This document shows positions 7,760 to 14,302 of a DNA stretch of 14,638 nt, piece by piece. The notes beneath the pieces were generated by a model. It made no database searches. It worked only from the letters and a program-made list of their open reading frames with translations, and was not told the DNA's origin. The stretch lies in contig DASWMP010000378.1 in the NCBI GenBank assembly GCA_036399695.1, positions 1 through 14,638 of the forward strand. The letters are read 5' to 3'. The translations under genes and the position numbers were made by a program. The first letter of the stretch is position 1. Every line of letters begins with the position of its first letter. This DNA is from DASVEE01 sp036399695. GTDB lineage: Bacteria > Acidobacteriota > Thermoanaerobaculia > Gp7-AA8.

Positions 7760-7916
7760 GTAGCACGAGGAGGCGGGGCCCGGGGCTCGGGGCTCAGGGC
7801 CCGGTGGGTCTCAGGCGCTGGGTAAGCGGGATTTTTGCGCCCACATCAGCCCCTGAATCTCGGCCTGACAGCGACTGAGCCCCGGGCCCAGGCCGCCGAG
7901 CCCTACCCCTCGTGCT
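7760..7916. repeat. GC-rich heptamer-word inverted repeat in the lptC/A-lptB gap
   Basis: On the plus strand 7775-7809 reads as 7-base words GGGGCCC, GGGGCTC, GGGGCTC, AGGGCCC, GGTGGGT. GGGCCCGGGGCTC (7776-7788) has an exact 13-base inverted partner at 7877-7889. An outer pair, AGCACGAGG (7762-7770) and CCTCGTGCT (7908-7916), is also exact, so the element spans the whole 156-base gap. Its right end overlaps the last codons and TAG stop of the lptC/A gene. The left edge begins GTAG (7760-7763). Confidence 0.82.
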
Positions 7917-9861
7917 TATACGTCCCCTGCGTAGGCTGGCCGGGGCTGACGACCTGCACCTTGTTTCGTGTCAGATCGAAAACGATTTGCTCCCCCTTCA
8001 GAGAGCCCTTCGGATCGGTCAGCACGGCGGGGGCGCCGGTCACGTAAATCATCTTTTTCTGCACGAGGTAGTTGGCCTTGTCGCCGGTGCCGGTGCGCTG
8101 CGTCGCCAGCTCTTTGACGACCACCTTCTGGTCCGCTTCGACGCGGTCGACCTTGCGGTTGTTGTCGAAGAAGAGCGTCGCCTTCTCGGAGTTGAGCGTG
8201 CGCCCTTCGTCGACGATGCTCACGTTGCCCACGAGCTCCATCCGCTTGTCCGCCTTGCGGGCGATGAGCTGGTCGCTGGTCGACTTCAGCGGGACCTTGC
8301 GGACTTCCGTGCCGCTGTTGAACAGGACGCTGCGCACGTTGCCGCGGGCCGTGATGACGTTGCCCATCCCCTGCACCTGCAGCTCGTTCGCGAGGATGGT
8401 GTTGATCTCCTGCCATGCCTTCACGTTGCCGCTGAAGACGGCGATGTTGTCCGCCTGGCGCATGTTCAGTACGTCGGCGTTGACGAACACCGGCTTGCCC
8501 GAGGGGAAGAGATTCGTCGTGTCGGCAGCGACGCCGTCCCCCTTCGACTGCAGTTGGGCGATCACCGAGCCCGTGGCCTTCGCCGTCTGCGCGCGCGGCG
8601 AGAACTCGATCTGCTTCGCCTTGATCGTGTTCCCTTCGCTGACGATCGTCGCTTCCCAGCCCGGATCGGTCGTCAGGATGATGCGGTCGCCCGGGATGTC
8701 GTAGTGCGCGCGGAAGGCGGTGGCGACGGTCTTCGGGTCGGAGAAGCGGAACGCCCCTTCGAGGTACGCAGAGACGGCGCGATGCGCCACCGGATCGAAG
8801 TTCACCGTGGCGTGCTCGGTCGAGACCTCGCGCGTCGTCTCGGCGTACTCCTTCATCACGACGCCCCAGTCGGCCTTGATCTCCCGTACCGCCTTGTTGA
8901 GCAGCGCGATGCGGAAGTTGCGGGCGGTCAGATCGCGCTTCGGCGGGCCGTCCAGCACCGCGTGCGCCGGTGCGGCGCCGACGGCGTGAGCGTTGATGGC
9001 GTTGATCTGGCCATCCGGACCGACTTCGCTGAAGAAGCGGTCGCAGGTGATGGTCTTCCGTCCGCCAAGGTCTTCGCCCGGCGTCGGGTTGGCGGCCATG
9101 ACCATCTGCACCGCGCCCTCCCCTTCGAGGCCGATGAGGAGGCGGCGGTCCTGGGTAAAGCGGCCGACGACCTTGTCCGCGCGCAGCGAATCGGCGGCGC
9201 GGTCCATCGTGACGTTGGCGGTGAAGGTGACGTCGTTCTCGCGGCGGCGGAAGAAGCTCTCGTCGCCGCCGAGGGTCATGGGCGGCTCGGCCGGCGTCTG
9301 CGGCGCCATCGTGGCCGTGACCTTGTTGAAGAGGCGGAGCGTTTCGCCGGCGATGTCGAGATCGAGTGCCCCTCCCTGCCCCTGCCAGCGGTCGATCTTG
9401 AAAGTGACGGGGACGTTGTTCGTCAGCCGGTTGTCGACGAACTTGATCTCGGCCGTCTTGATCTCGATGCCGTCGCTGGACGTGACGGTCACGCCGCCTT
9501 TCGCATCCGCTTCCTTCGTCTCGCTGTTGAACTGCGCGGTCGGGCAGATGAGCTGATACGTGAGGCCGTTGGCGCGGTAGATCGTCATGTCGACGCCTTC
9601 CAGCGTGACCCACTTCGACTCGTGGGAAACGAGGCGTGTGGCGCGGATGCGCATGGCGACACGTCCGCCGATCGTCTGGGTATCCTCGAACTTTTTCGAT
9701 TCGAGAGTGACCTGGTCACCGGCGCGTGTCGTGGTGACCGGCTCCGCCGGACCGCCGCGGGGCCGGACGGTGGTGCGGCTCCAGCTCAGCACGATGATGG
9801 CGATGAAGCCAATGAAGACGATCGGCAGCGCGATACGGAGGACTCGAACGGTGCGCTGCAT
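7903..9861 (-). CDS. LPS transport periplasmic protein, LptC-LptA-like fusion
   Basis: This is probably the periplasmic LPS bridge protein that takes LPS from the LptBFG complex and passes it toward the outer membrane. The 652-residue product starts with a basic stretch and one membrane segment (about 8-27, IALPIVFIGFIAIIVLSW), as in LptC, followed by a periplasmic region rich in short beta strands. An LptC-like part is seen at about 40-230. OstA/LptA-like repeats follow, clearest in the last 220 residues (motifs such as VFSGNVKAW, ITARGNVRSV, MELVGNVSIV and ATLFFDNNRKVDRVEA). E. coli LptC and LptA are about 190 and 185 residues, so this single chain replaces both and adds extra jelly-roll length. 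It is next to lptB, where lptA normally sits. Its TAG stop lies in a repeat element. Exact domain borders are uncertain. Confidence 0.87.
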   Translation of the reverse strand: MQRTVRVLRIALPIVFIGFIAIIVLSWSRTTVRPRGGPAEPVTTTRAGDQVTLESKKFEDTQTIGGRVAMRIRATRLVSHESKWVTLEGVDMTIYRANGLTYQLICPTAQFNSETKEADAKGGVTVTSSDGIEIKTAEIKFVDNRLTNNVPVTFKIDRWQGQGGALDLDIAGETLRLFNKVTATMAPQTPAEPPMTLGGDESFFRRRENDVTFTANVTMDRAADSLRADKVVGRFTQDRRLLIGLEGEGAVQMVMAANPTPGEDLGGRKTITCDRFFSEVGPDGQINAINAHAVGAAPAHAVLDGPPKRDLTARNFRIALLNKAVREIKADWGVVMKEYAETTREVSTEHATVNFDPVAHRAVSAYLEGAFRFSDPKTVATAFRAHYDIPGDRIILTTDPGWEATIVSEGNTIKAKQIEFSPRAQTAKATGSVIAQLQSKGDGVAADTTNLFPSGKPVFVNADVLNMRQADNIAVFSGNVKAWQEINTILANELQVQGMGNVITARGNVRSVLFNSGTEVRKVPLKSTSDQLIARKADKRMELVGNVSIVDEGRTLNSEKATLFFDNNRKVDRVEADQKVVVKELATQRTGTGDKANYLVQKKMIYVTGAPAVLTDPKGSLKGEQIVFDLTRNKVQVVSPGQPTQGTYKHEG

Positions 9862-9922
9862 GTTTCGTCGCTCGTAACACCCGGTCTGCGGATTTCGTTC
9901 CGCCCCGGGTTACGATCGTGGC
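9862..9922. promoter_or_regulatory. Divergent intergenic region with a dyad
   Basis: The 61 bases between the divergent lptC/A and cytochrome starts must hold both promoters unless these lie inside genes. CGTAAC (9873-9878) and GTTACG (9909-9914) are inverted partners, with CCGG (9881-9884) and CCGG (9905-9908) inside them. This could be an operator or just a weak hairpin; I see no convincing -35/-10 boxes. Confidence 0.35.
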
Positions 9923-10342
9923 ATGCGCAACAGGGCTCTCTTCGTCGTGCTCACGCTCACGCTCGCCACGTCAGCGATCCCGCAGCAGCCTCCGGCCGCG
10001 AAGCAGGCGACCGACCTCCTGGCGCAGATCAAAGGGAAGGAAAACCTCCCCGCCGGCGAGGTCTTCAAGAACGTGACGGTCCTGAAGAACATCCCCGCCG
10101 CCCGCTTCCTCCGCATCATGGACCAGGGCTGGAGCCGCGCCCTCGGCGTCCCCTGCGAGCACTGCCACGTCGAATCCCGCTGGGAAGCCGACGACCTTCG
10201 CCCCAAACGCGCCGCCCGCGAAATGGCCCTGCTGACCGCCGAGCTCAATCAGAAGCTGGGCAAGATGGAGAACCTGGACGGAGAAGCCGTGGTGAACTGC
10301 GCCACCTGCCATCGCGGAGAGGTCACACCGGCTACGAAGTAG
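9923..10342 (+). CDS. Secreted diheme c-type cytochrome, reaction-centre cytochrome-like domain
   Basis: This is a small periplasmic electron carrier with two covalently bound hemes. The 139-residue product starts with a signal peptide (MRNRALFVVLTLTLATSAIP, cleavage near 20-24). It carries two heme-binding sites, CEHCH (78-82) and CATCH (126-130). The pattern EVFKNVTVLKNIPAARFLRIM before the first site, LGVPCEHCH, the DD.RPK..ARxM segment and NCATCHRGE match the photosynthetic reaction centre cytochrome c subunit family, whose short non-photosynthetic members are common in Acidobacteriota. Met66 and Met101 are plausible axial ligands. Full reaction-centre subunits carry four hemes; this has two and no photosynthesis genes are nearby, so a photosynthetic role is unlikely. 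It stands alone on the plus strand between two minus-strand genes. Partner and pathway are unknown. Confidence 0.9.
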   Translation: MRNRALFVVLTLTLATSAIPQQPPAAKQATDLLAQIKGKENLPAGEVFKNVTVLKNIPAARFLRIMDQGWSRALGVPCEHCHVESRWEADDLRPKRAAREMALLTAELNQKLGKMENLDGEAVVNCATCHRGEVTPATK

Positions 10343-10370
10343 GCCGGGGAACCATAAGACCCCCGGGTTT

Positions 10371-10440
10371 ATGTAGGACAGACACTCCTGTCTGTCCCGT
10401 GTACCCGAGACCCGGACAGACAAGAGTGTCTGTCCTACAT
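10371..10440. repeat. Nested palindrome (REP/BIME-like pair) between cytochrome and recJ
   Basis: The arms 10371-10397 and 10414-10440 are inverted complements at 26 of 27 positions with a 16-base spacer. Each arm is itself a hairpin: GGACAGACA and TGTCTGTCC (9 bp) around 4-base loops CTCC and AGAG. Each arm begins, read outward-in, with ATGTAG, giving the GTAG-plus-hairpin layout of REP elements in inverted orientation. It lies between convergent genes and could serve as a two-way terminator. The right arm contains the recJ TAG stop (10435-10437). Confidence 0.92.
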
Positions 10441-12096
10441 TTGCCGCGCGTCCACGATCACCAGCCGTGACCCGCGATACGCATCCGGCTCAATGTGAAA
10501 CAGCACATCCGCGCGGCGGCCCTGCGCCAGCTCCGGGGCCAGCTCCTTAACACTCGGCCAGAGCACGGCCGTCCGCTTGCCGGTCGCATCCTCCAGCGCC
10601 AGCTCGCAGCAGTCCTCGGCGAACGCCCGCGTCGAAACCACGGCCACGTCCCGCGCCAGAAACAGCGGCTGCAGATTCCCGGCGCCGAACGGCTGCAGCA
10701 TCTCGTGCGCGGCAATGAACTCGCCGTCGATCTCGGCCAGCGTGAGGCAGCCGTCGATGCGCGCCTCGCGGCGGAACGCCTCCTCCGGGATCAGCGCGAA
10801 CCTCTCGGCCAGCCGCTCGCGCAGCGGTTCGAGATTGCGGCGCTCCAGGGAGAAGCCGCAAGCGAACTCGTGGCCGCCAAAGTGCGTGAACAGCTCGGAC
10901 ACGGAGTCGAGCTGCTCGTGCAGGTTGATCGTGGAGATGCTTCGTCCGGAGCCGACGCAACGGTCCCCTTCGATGCCGATGGCCAACGCCGGACGGTGAT
11001 AGCGCTGCGCGAGCCGTCCGGCCGTCAAGCCGAGGACGCCTTTGTGCCACCCCTCACCCGCGAGCACCAGCACCCGCTCGTTCCCCGCGACCTGCTCCTC
11101 GGCCGACGCGCGCACCGTGCGCTCGATCTGCTGCCGCTCGGTGTTCATCCGGTCGAGCTCCGCGCAGAGGTCCGACGCCGCCTCTTCCGACGTCGCAGCG
11201 AACAGCTCGATGGCCGTATTCGCGGAGGCCAGCCGTCCCGCCGCGTTGATGCGCGGGCCGATCTTGAAACCGATGTCCACGGACCGCAGCGGACGGCCGG
11301 CCAGCCCGAGCCGCTTGAGCAGCGCCCGGAGCCCGTGATTGCGCACGTCCGCCAGTCCCGCCAGCCCAAGTGAGACGATAGTCCGGTTCTCCCCGACCAG
11401 CGGGGCAACGTCGGCGATCGTCCCGATGGCGGCGATCTTCAGCAGCGAATCGATGGACATCTTCCGCCCCGCGCGCCGCAGCAGCTCGCAACAGAGCTTG
11501 AACGCCACGCCGACGCCTGCCAGGTCCTTGAACGGATAGACGCAGCCCGGCTGCTTCGGATTCAGTACCGCCGCCGCTTCCGGCAACTCGCCGGGCGGCA
11601 GATGGTGATCCGTGATGATGACGTCGATGCCGCGCGCCAGCGCGTGCCGCACCGGCTCGACGCTCGTGATCCCGCAATCGACCGTGATCACCAGCCGCAC
11701 GTTCCGGTCGACGAGCACCCGCTCCAGCACCTCGGTCTTCAACCCGTAGCCGTCGAACAGCCGGTGCGGCACCACGAAATCGACGTCCGCGCCGAGCGCA
11801 CGCAGCACCGTCTGCAGCAGCACGATCGACGTGACCCCATCGACGTCGTAATCGCCGTAGATGACGATCGCCTCCCGGTCGCGGATGGCCCTCGCGATCC
11901 GCTCGCACGCATGCTCCATCCCATGAATGTCCGACGGGTCGTGCAGATCCCCGATCGCCGGCGCCACGAACCGCCGGAACGCCTCCTCGTCCTCGATCCC
12001 CCGCCGGATCAGCACCGACCGCAAAGTCGCATTCGCCAACGGCAGGCGCGGATTGTCCGGAGGAGTGTCAGCGAGCACCCAGGAGTCGTTGATCAT
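10435..12096 (-). CDS. recJ: Single-stranded-DNA-specific 5'-3' exonuclease RecJ
   Basis: RecJ degrades single-stranded DNA 5' to 3' in recombination and mismatch or base-excision repair. The 553-residue product (E. coli 577) has the DHH-family motifs in order: DYDVDG (82-87), TVDCG (138-142), TDHH (162-165) and GTIADVAPL (225-233). These are followed by the DHHA1 domain with GWHKGVLGLTAGRL (349-362), GSGRS (382-386) and GGHEFACGFS (407-416), then the C-terminal OB-like domain (about 440-550). All metal-binding aspartates and histidines are present. I chose the ATG at 12096 (MINDSWVL); the frame is open up to 12198 but that part is repeat sequence. No ribosome binding site is evident. The gene ends RQM-stop, with the ATGTAG formed by the edge of a palindromic element. 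It lies downstream of accA on the same strand. Confidence 0.96.
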   Translation of the reverse strand: MINDSWVLADTPPDNPRLPLANATLRSVLIRRGIEDEEAFRRFVAPAIGDLHDPSDIHGMEHACERIARAIRDREAIVIYGDYDVDGVTSIVLLQTVLRALGADVDFVVPHRLFDGYGLKTEVLERVLVDRNVRLVITVDCGITSVEPVRHALARGIDVIITDHHLPPGELPEAAAVLNPKQPGCVYPFKDLAGVGVAFKLCCELLRRAGRKMSIDSLLKIAAIGTIADVAPLVGENRTIVSLGLAGLADVRNHGLRALLKRLGLAGRPLRSVDIGFKIGPRINAAGRLASANTAIELFAATSEEAASDLCAELDRMNTERQQIERTVRASAEEQVAGNERVLVLAGEGWHKGVLGLTAGRLAQRYHRPALAIGIEGDRCVGSGRSISTINLHEQLDSVSELFTHFGGHEFACGFSLERRNLEPLRERLAERFALIPEEAFRREARIDGCLTLAEIDGEFIAAHEMLQPFGAGNLQPLFLARDVAVVSTRAFAEDCCELALEDATGKRTAVLWPSVKELAPELAQGRRADVLFHIEPDAYRGSRLVIVDARQM

Positions 12097-12131
12097 TGGT
12101 GTTTGAACCGGCTGTAACCGTAGCAGGGTTT

Positions 12132-12208
12132 GAGTTTGGGTTGTTGGTTTTTGGTGCTGCGCTGCGCGGGGAGCATCAATGTAGCGGAGCACCAACAACC
12201 CAAAACTC
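12132..12208. repeat. Heptamer-word inverted repeat in the accA-recJ gap
   Basis: GAGTTTGGGTTGTTGG (12132-12147) is the inverted complement of CCAACAACCCAAAACTC (12192-12208) apart from one extra base. An inner pair, 12153-12165 with 12181-12193, matches at 11 of 13 positions; the right inner arm starts GTAG (12181-12184). The words TTGTTGG and TTTTTGG (12141-12154) are the same as in the element upstream of hprK. Confidence 0.82.
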
Positions 12209-12250
12209 GCAGGGCAACTGCCCTGCGGCGCCGCCCCCGGCGGCGCTACA
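12209..12250 (-). repeat. Double GC hairpin directly after accA, possible terminator
   Basis: GCAGGGCA/TGCCCTGC (12209-12226) forms an 8-bp stem with a 2-base loop, and GCGCCGCC/GGCGGCGC (12228-12246) forms an 8-bp stem with loop CCC. On the minus strand the order is ATGTAG, the GC stem, then the second stem followed by GAGTTTT, which resembles an intrinsic terminator. The accA TAG stop (12246-12248) is the end of the GTAG at the element edge. Confidence 0.75.
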
Positions 12251-13199
12251 TCCTCTCAAACACGCCCATCTTCCGGAACTTCTTGTACCGCTCTTCCGGA
12301 AGCATTTCCGGTTTGATCTTGCGCAGCTCGAACAGGCCCTTCTCCAGGTACGGCGCGAGGCGTTCGGCGGCGCCGGCGGGGTCGCTGTGGGCGCCGCCGG
12401 GGGGTTCGGGGACGATCTCGTCGATGATGCCGAACTTCTTGAGGTCCTGGGCGGTGATGCGCATCGCCGCGGCGGCTTCGGGGGCGGCCGAGGAGTTCTT
12501 CCAGAGGATCGCGGCGCAGCCTTCCGGAGAGATGACCGAGTACACCGCGTGCTCGAGCATGAAAACGCGGTCACCGACGCCCAGCGCCAGCGCGCCGCCG
12601 CTTCCGCCTTCGCCGATCACCGAGACGATCACCGGCACTTCCAGCGCCGCCATCTCCCGGAGGTTCACGGCGATGGCTTCGGCCTGCCCGCGCTCTTCCG
12701 CGCCGAGGCCGGGATAGGCGCCCTGCGTGTCGATGAAACAGAAGATCGGCAGCTTGAACTTCTCCGCCAGCTTCATCACCCGGAGAGCCTTGCGGAACCC
12801 CTCGGGACGCGGCTGGCCGAAATTGCGAAGGATCTTCTCCTTCGTGTTGCGCCCCTTCTGGTGCCCGATGACGCAGCAGGGCGTATTACGGAAACGGCCG
12901 AAACCGGAGACGATGGCCGGATCGTCGCCGAACTTCCGGTCGCCGTGGATCTCGGTCCATTCCTCGATGAGATGGCTGATGAAATCGAGCGAGTACGGAC
13001 GCTGCGGATGGCGCGCGACGAGCGTCTTCTGCCACGGCGTCAGGTTCGCGTAGATTTCGGTCGACACTCTGTTAAGCTTTTCGTGGAGCTGGGCGATCTC
13101 AGCTACCCGTGCGGGCTCCGCGTCGAGCGCGGTCAGCTCCTCGATCTGACGCCGGATCCGGAGAATCGGCTCTTCAAACTGCTGTGGGTCGGCGCTCAT
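12246..13199 (-). CDS. accA: Acetyl-CoA carboxylase carboxyltransferase subunit alpha
   Basis: AccA with AccD moves the carboxyl group from carboxybiotin to acetyl-CoA, making malonyl-CoA for fatty acid synthesis. The 317-residue product equals the E. coli length (319). It starts with the usual coiled segment FEEPILRIRRQIEEL (8-22) and contains HGDRKFGDDPAIVSG (85-99), GQPRPEGFRKALRVMKLAEK (128-147), DTQGAYPGLGAEERGQAEAI (157-176), GEGGSGGALALGVGD (196-210) and YSVISPEGCAAILWK (220-234). These include the CoA-binding and oxyanion glycines. The start is the ATG at 13199; an in-frame upstream ATG at 13253 would overlap the divergent gene and is not needed. accD is not in the window. The gene is followed by a double hairpin and then recJ. 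No ribosome binding site is seen. Confidence 0.97.
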   Translation of the reverse strand: MSADPQQFEEPILRIRRQIEELTALDAEPARVAEIAQLHEKLNRVSTEIYANLTPWQKTLVARHPQRPYSLDFISHLIEEWTEIHGDRKFGDDPAIVSGFGRFRNTPCCVIGHQKGRNTKEKILRNFGQPRPEGFRKALRVMKLAEKFKLPIFCFIDTQGAYPGLGAEERGQAEAIAVNLREMAALEVPVIVSVIGEGGSGGALALGVGDRVFMLEHAVYSVISPEGCAAILWKNSSAAPEAAAAMRITAQDLKKFGIIDEIVPEPPGGAHSDPAGAAERLAPYLEKGLFELRKIKPEMLPEERYKKFRKMGVFERM

Positions 13200-13227
13200 G
13201 GGCCGTGACGCTAACAAATGAACGTGC

Positions 13228-13788
13228 ATGCTGGCAACTGAACCGACGAACAATCACGCCGCCGACACTCCTGCCCCCTCCGCTTTCACGGAGGTCTGGG
13301 GCACCAATGAGCGGATGCGCCACACGCCGCCGGCTCACTGGATGGTGCAGAAGCTCGACTCCGATCTGCGCTACCGCATCGAGCAGTTGTGGGCGCCGTT
13401 CTCGAGCGACGCACCGCACGGCGAGGTGGAACAGGAGTTCCGTTCCCTCTGCCGCTCGCTCGAGCGGCTCGCCGAAATGGCGCGCCACTCGCGCAACCAT
13501 CACCCGCCCAACGACCTCGGCTCGCGGATCATCTGGGAGCTGAACCACGCGGTTTCCGCGCTCCAGTCGCTCGACGCCGATCTGATCGGCCGCCGCTTCC
13601 CGGTGCAGACGCACGAGCGCTCGAAGGCCGAGCCGCTCTACGCCGCGCTGCTGACGGTGATCGGACACGTGCAGAAGCTCGTGCCCCTCGTACGTGCCAT
13701 CGATCCCGGCGTCGACGAGCGGCTCTACGCCAATCTCGTCAAGCTCCAGAATCCCGTCGACGAACGGATGCTCCGCCCCATTGCCTGA
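13228..13788 (+). CDS. Hypothetical helical protein
   Basis: I do not recognise this 186-residue protein. It has no signal peptide or membrane segment, so it should be cytoplasmic. After a Pro/Ala-rich N-terminus (1-35) it is predicted mostly helical, with many Arg, His and Glu residues. Distinct stretches are HWMVQKLDSDLRYRIEQLW (37-55), RSLCRSLERLAEMARHSRNH (72-91) and ALLTVIGHVQKLVPLVRAID (140-159). Coding is supported by codon-like composition and by the tight 8-base overlap with the following acetyltransferase gene, in the same direction. The start is probably ATG at 13228, only 28 bases from the divergent accA start; a later start at the ATG for MRHTPPAHW (13315) is also possible. A long antisense frame exists but contains no recognisable domain. 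Function unknown. Confidence 0.7.
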   Translation: MLATEPTNNHAADTPAPSAFTEVWGTNERMRHTPPAHWMVQKLDSDLRYRIEQLWAPFSSDAPHGEVEQEFRSLCRSLERLAEMARHSRNHHPPNDLGSRIIWELNHAVSALQSLDADLIGRRFPVQTHERSKAEPLYAALLTVIGHVQKLVPLVRAIDPGVDERLYANLVKLQNPVDERMLRPIA

Positions 13789-14302
13789 CGACGTCACCAT
13801 CCGCCGCGGCGACGTAGCTGACGCGAAGGCGCTGTCCGATTTCGGCCGCCGCGTCTTCGCCGACACCTTTGCCAAGGACAACACCCCCGAGGACATGGAC
13901 GCCTTCCTCGGCCGCTGGTACAACGAGGAGCAGCAGAGCGCCGAACTGGCCGAGCCGTCCATCGTGACCCTGCTCGCCGAGATCGGCGACGTGCTCGTAG
14001 GCTTCGTCCAGATCCAGACCGGCGCCGCCCCCGCCTGTGTCACCGGCCCGGCACCTATCCAGATCGCCCGCTTCTACGTCGACCACTCCTGGCATGGCCG
14101 CGGCGTGGCCACCGCGATGATGGATGCCGCCCTGATGATGATCCGCATCCTCGGCGGCGCCACCATCTGGCTCGGCGTCTGGGAGCACAACCCCCGCGCC
14201 ATCCGCTTCTACGAGAAGCACGGGTTCACGGACGTGGGCAGCCAGCCGTTTTTGCTCGGGCGAGACCTGCAGATCGATCGCGTGATGATGCGCGCACTGT
14301 AG
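13781..14302 (+). CDS. GNAT family N-acetyltransferase
   Basis: This enzyme transfers an acetyl group from acetyl-CoA to an amine; the substrate cannot be read from sequence. The 173-residue product has the N-terminal pattern VFADTFAKDNTPEDMDAFL (25-43), as in PaiA-like polyamine acetyltransferases, and the motif A acetyl-CoA loop ARFYVDHSWHGRGVATAMM (96-114, with WHGRGVA as the pyrophosphate-binding turn). Motif B follows, LGVWEHNPRAIRFYEKHGF (131-149), with Tyr144 as likely general acid. The start is probably TTG at 13781, which overlaps the preceding gene by 8 bases. No ATG, GTG or TTG closer to the conserved TIRRGD start is seen, and the frame upstream is low-complexity Ser/Pro read from the other gene. 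The overlap implies co-translation with the hypothetical protein. Confidence 0.9.
   Translation: MPDDVTIRRGDVADAKALSDFGRRVFADTFAKDNTPEDMDAFLGRWYNEEQQSAELAEPSIVTLLAEIGDVLVGFVQIQTGAAPACVTGPAPIQIARFYVDHSWHGRGVATAMMDAALMMIRILGGATIWLGVWEHNPRAIRFYEKHGFTDVGSQPFLLGRDLQIDRVMMRAL

Noticed and set aside
7912..10470. 852-residue plus-strand open frame across the lptC/A region
   Set aside because: Low-complexity Arg/Asp/Val-rich translation without domains; it runs over the lptC/A gene and the signal peptide and hemes of the cytochrome in another frame.
12097..12198. N-terminal extension of recJ
   Set aside because: The extension is translated from the heptamer inverted repeat; the ATG at 12096 gives the usual RecJ N-terminus.
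13174..14043. 289-residue minus-strand open frame
   Set aside because: Antisense to the GNAT acetyltransferase, whose motifs are clear, and to the upstream gene overlapping it; the translation has no recognisable motif.
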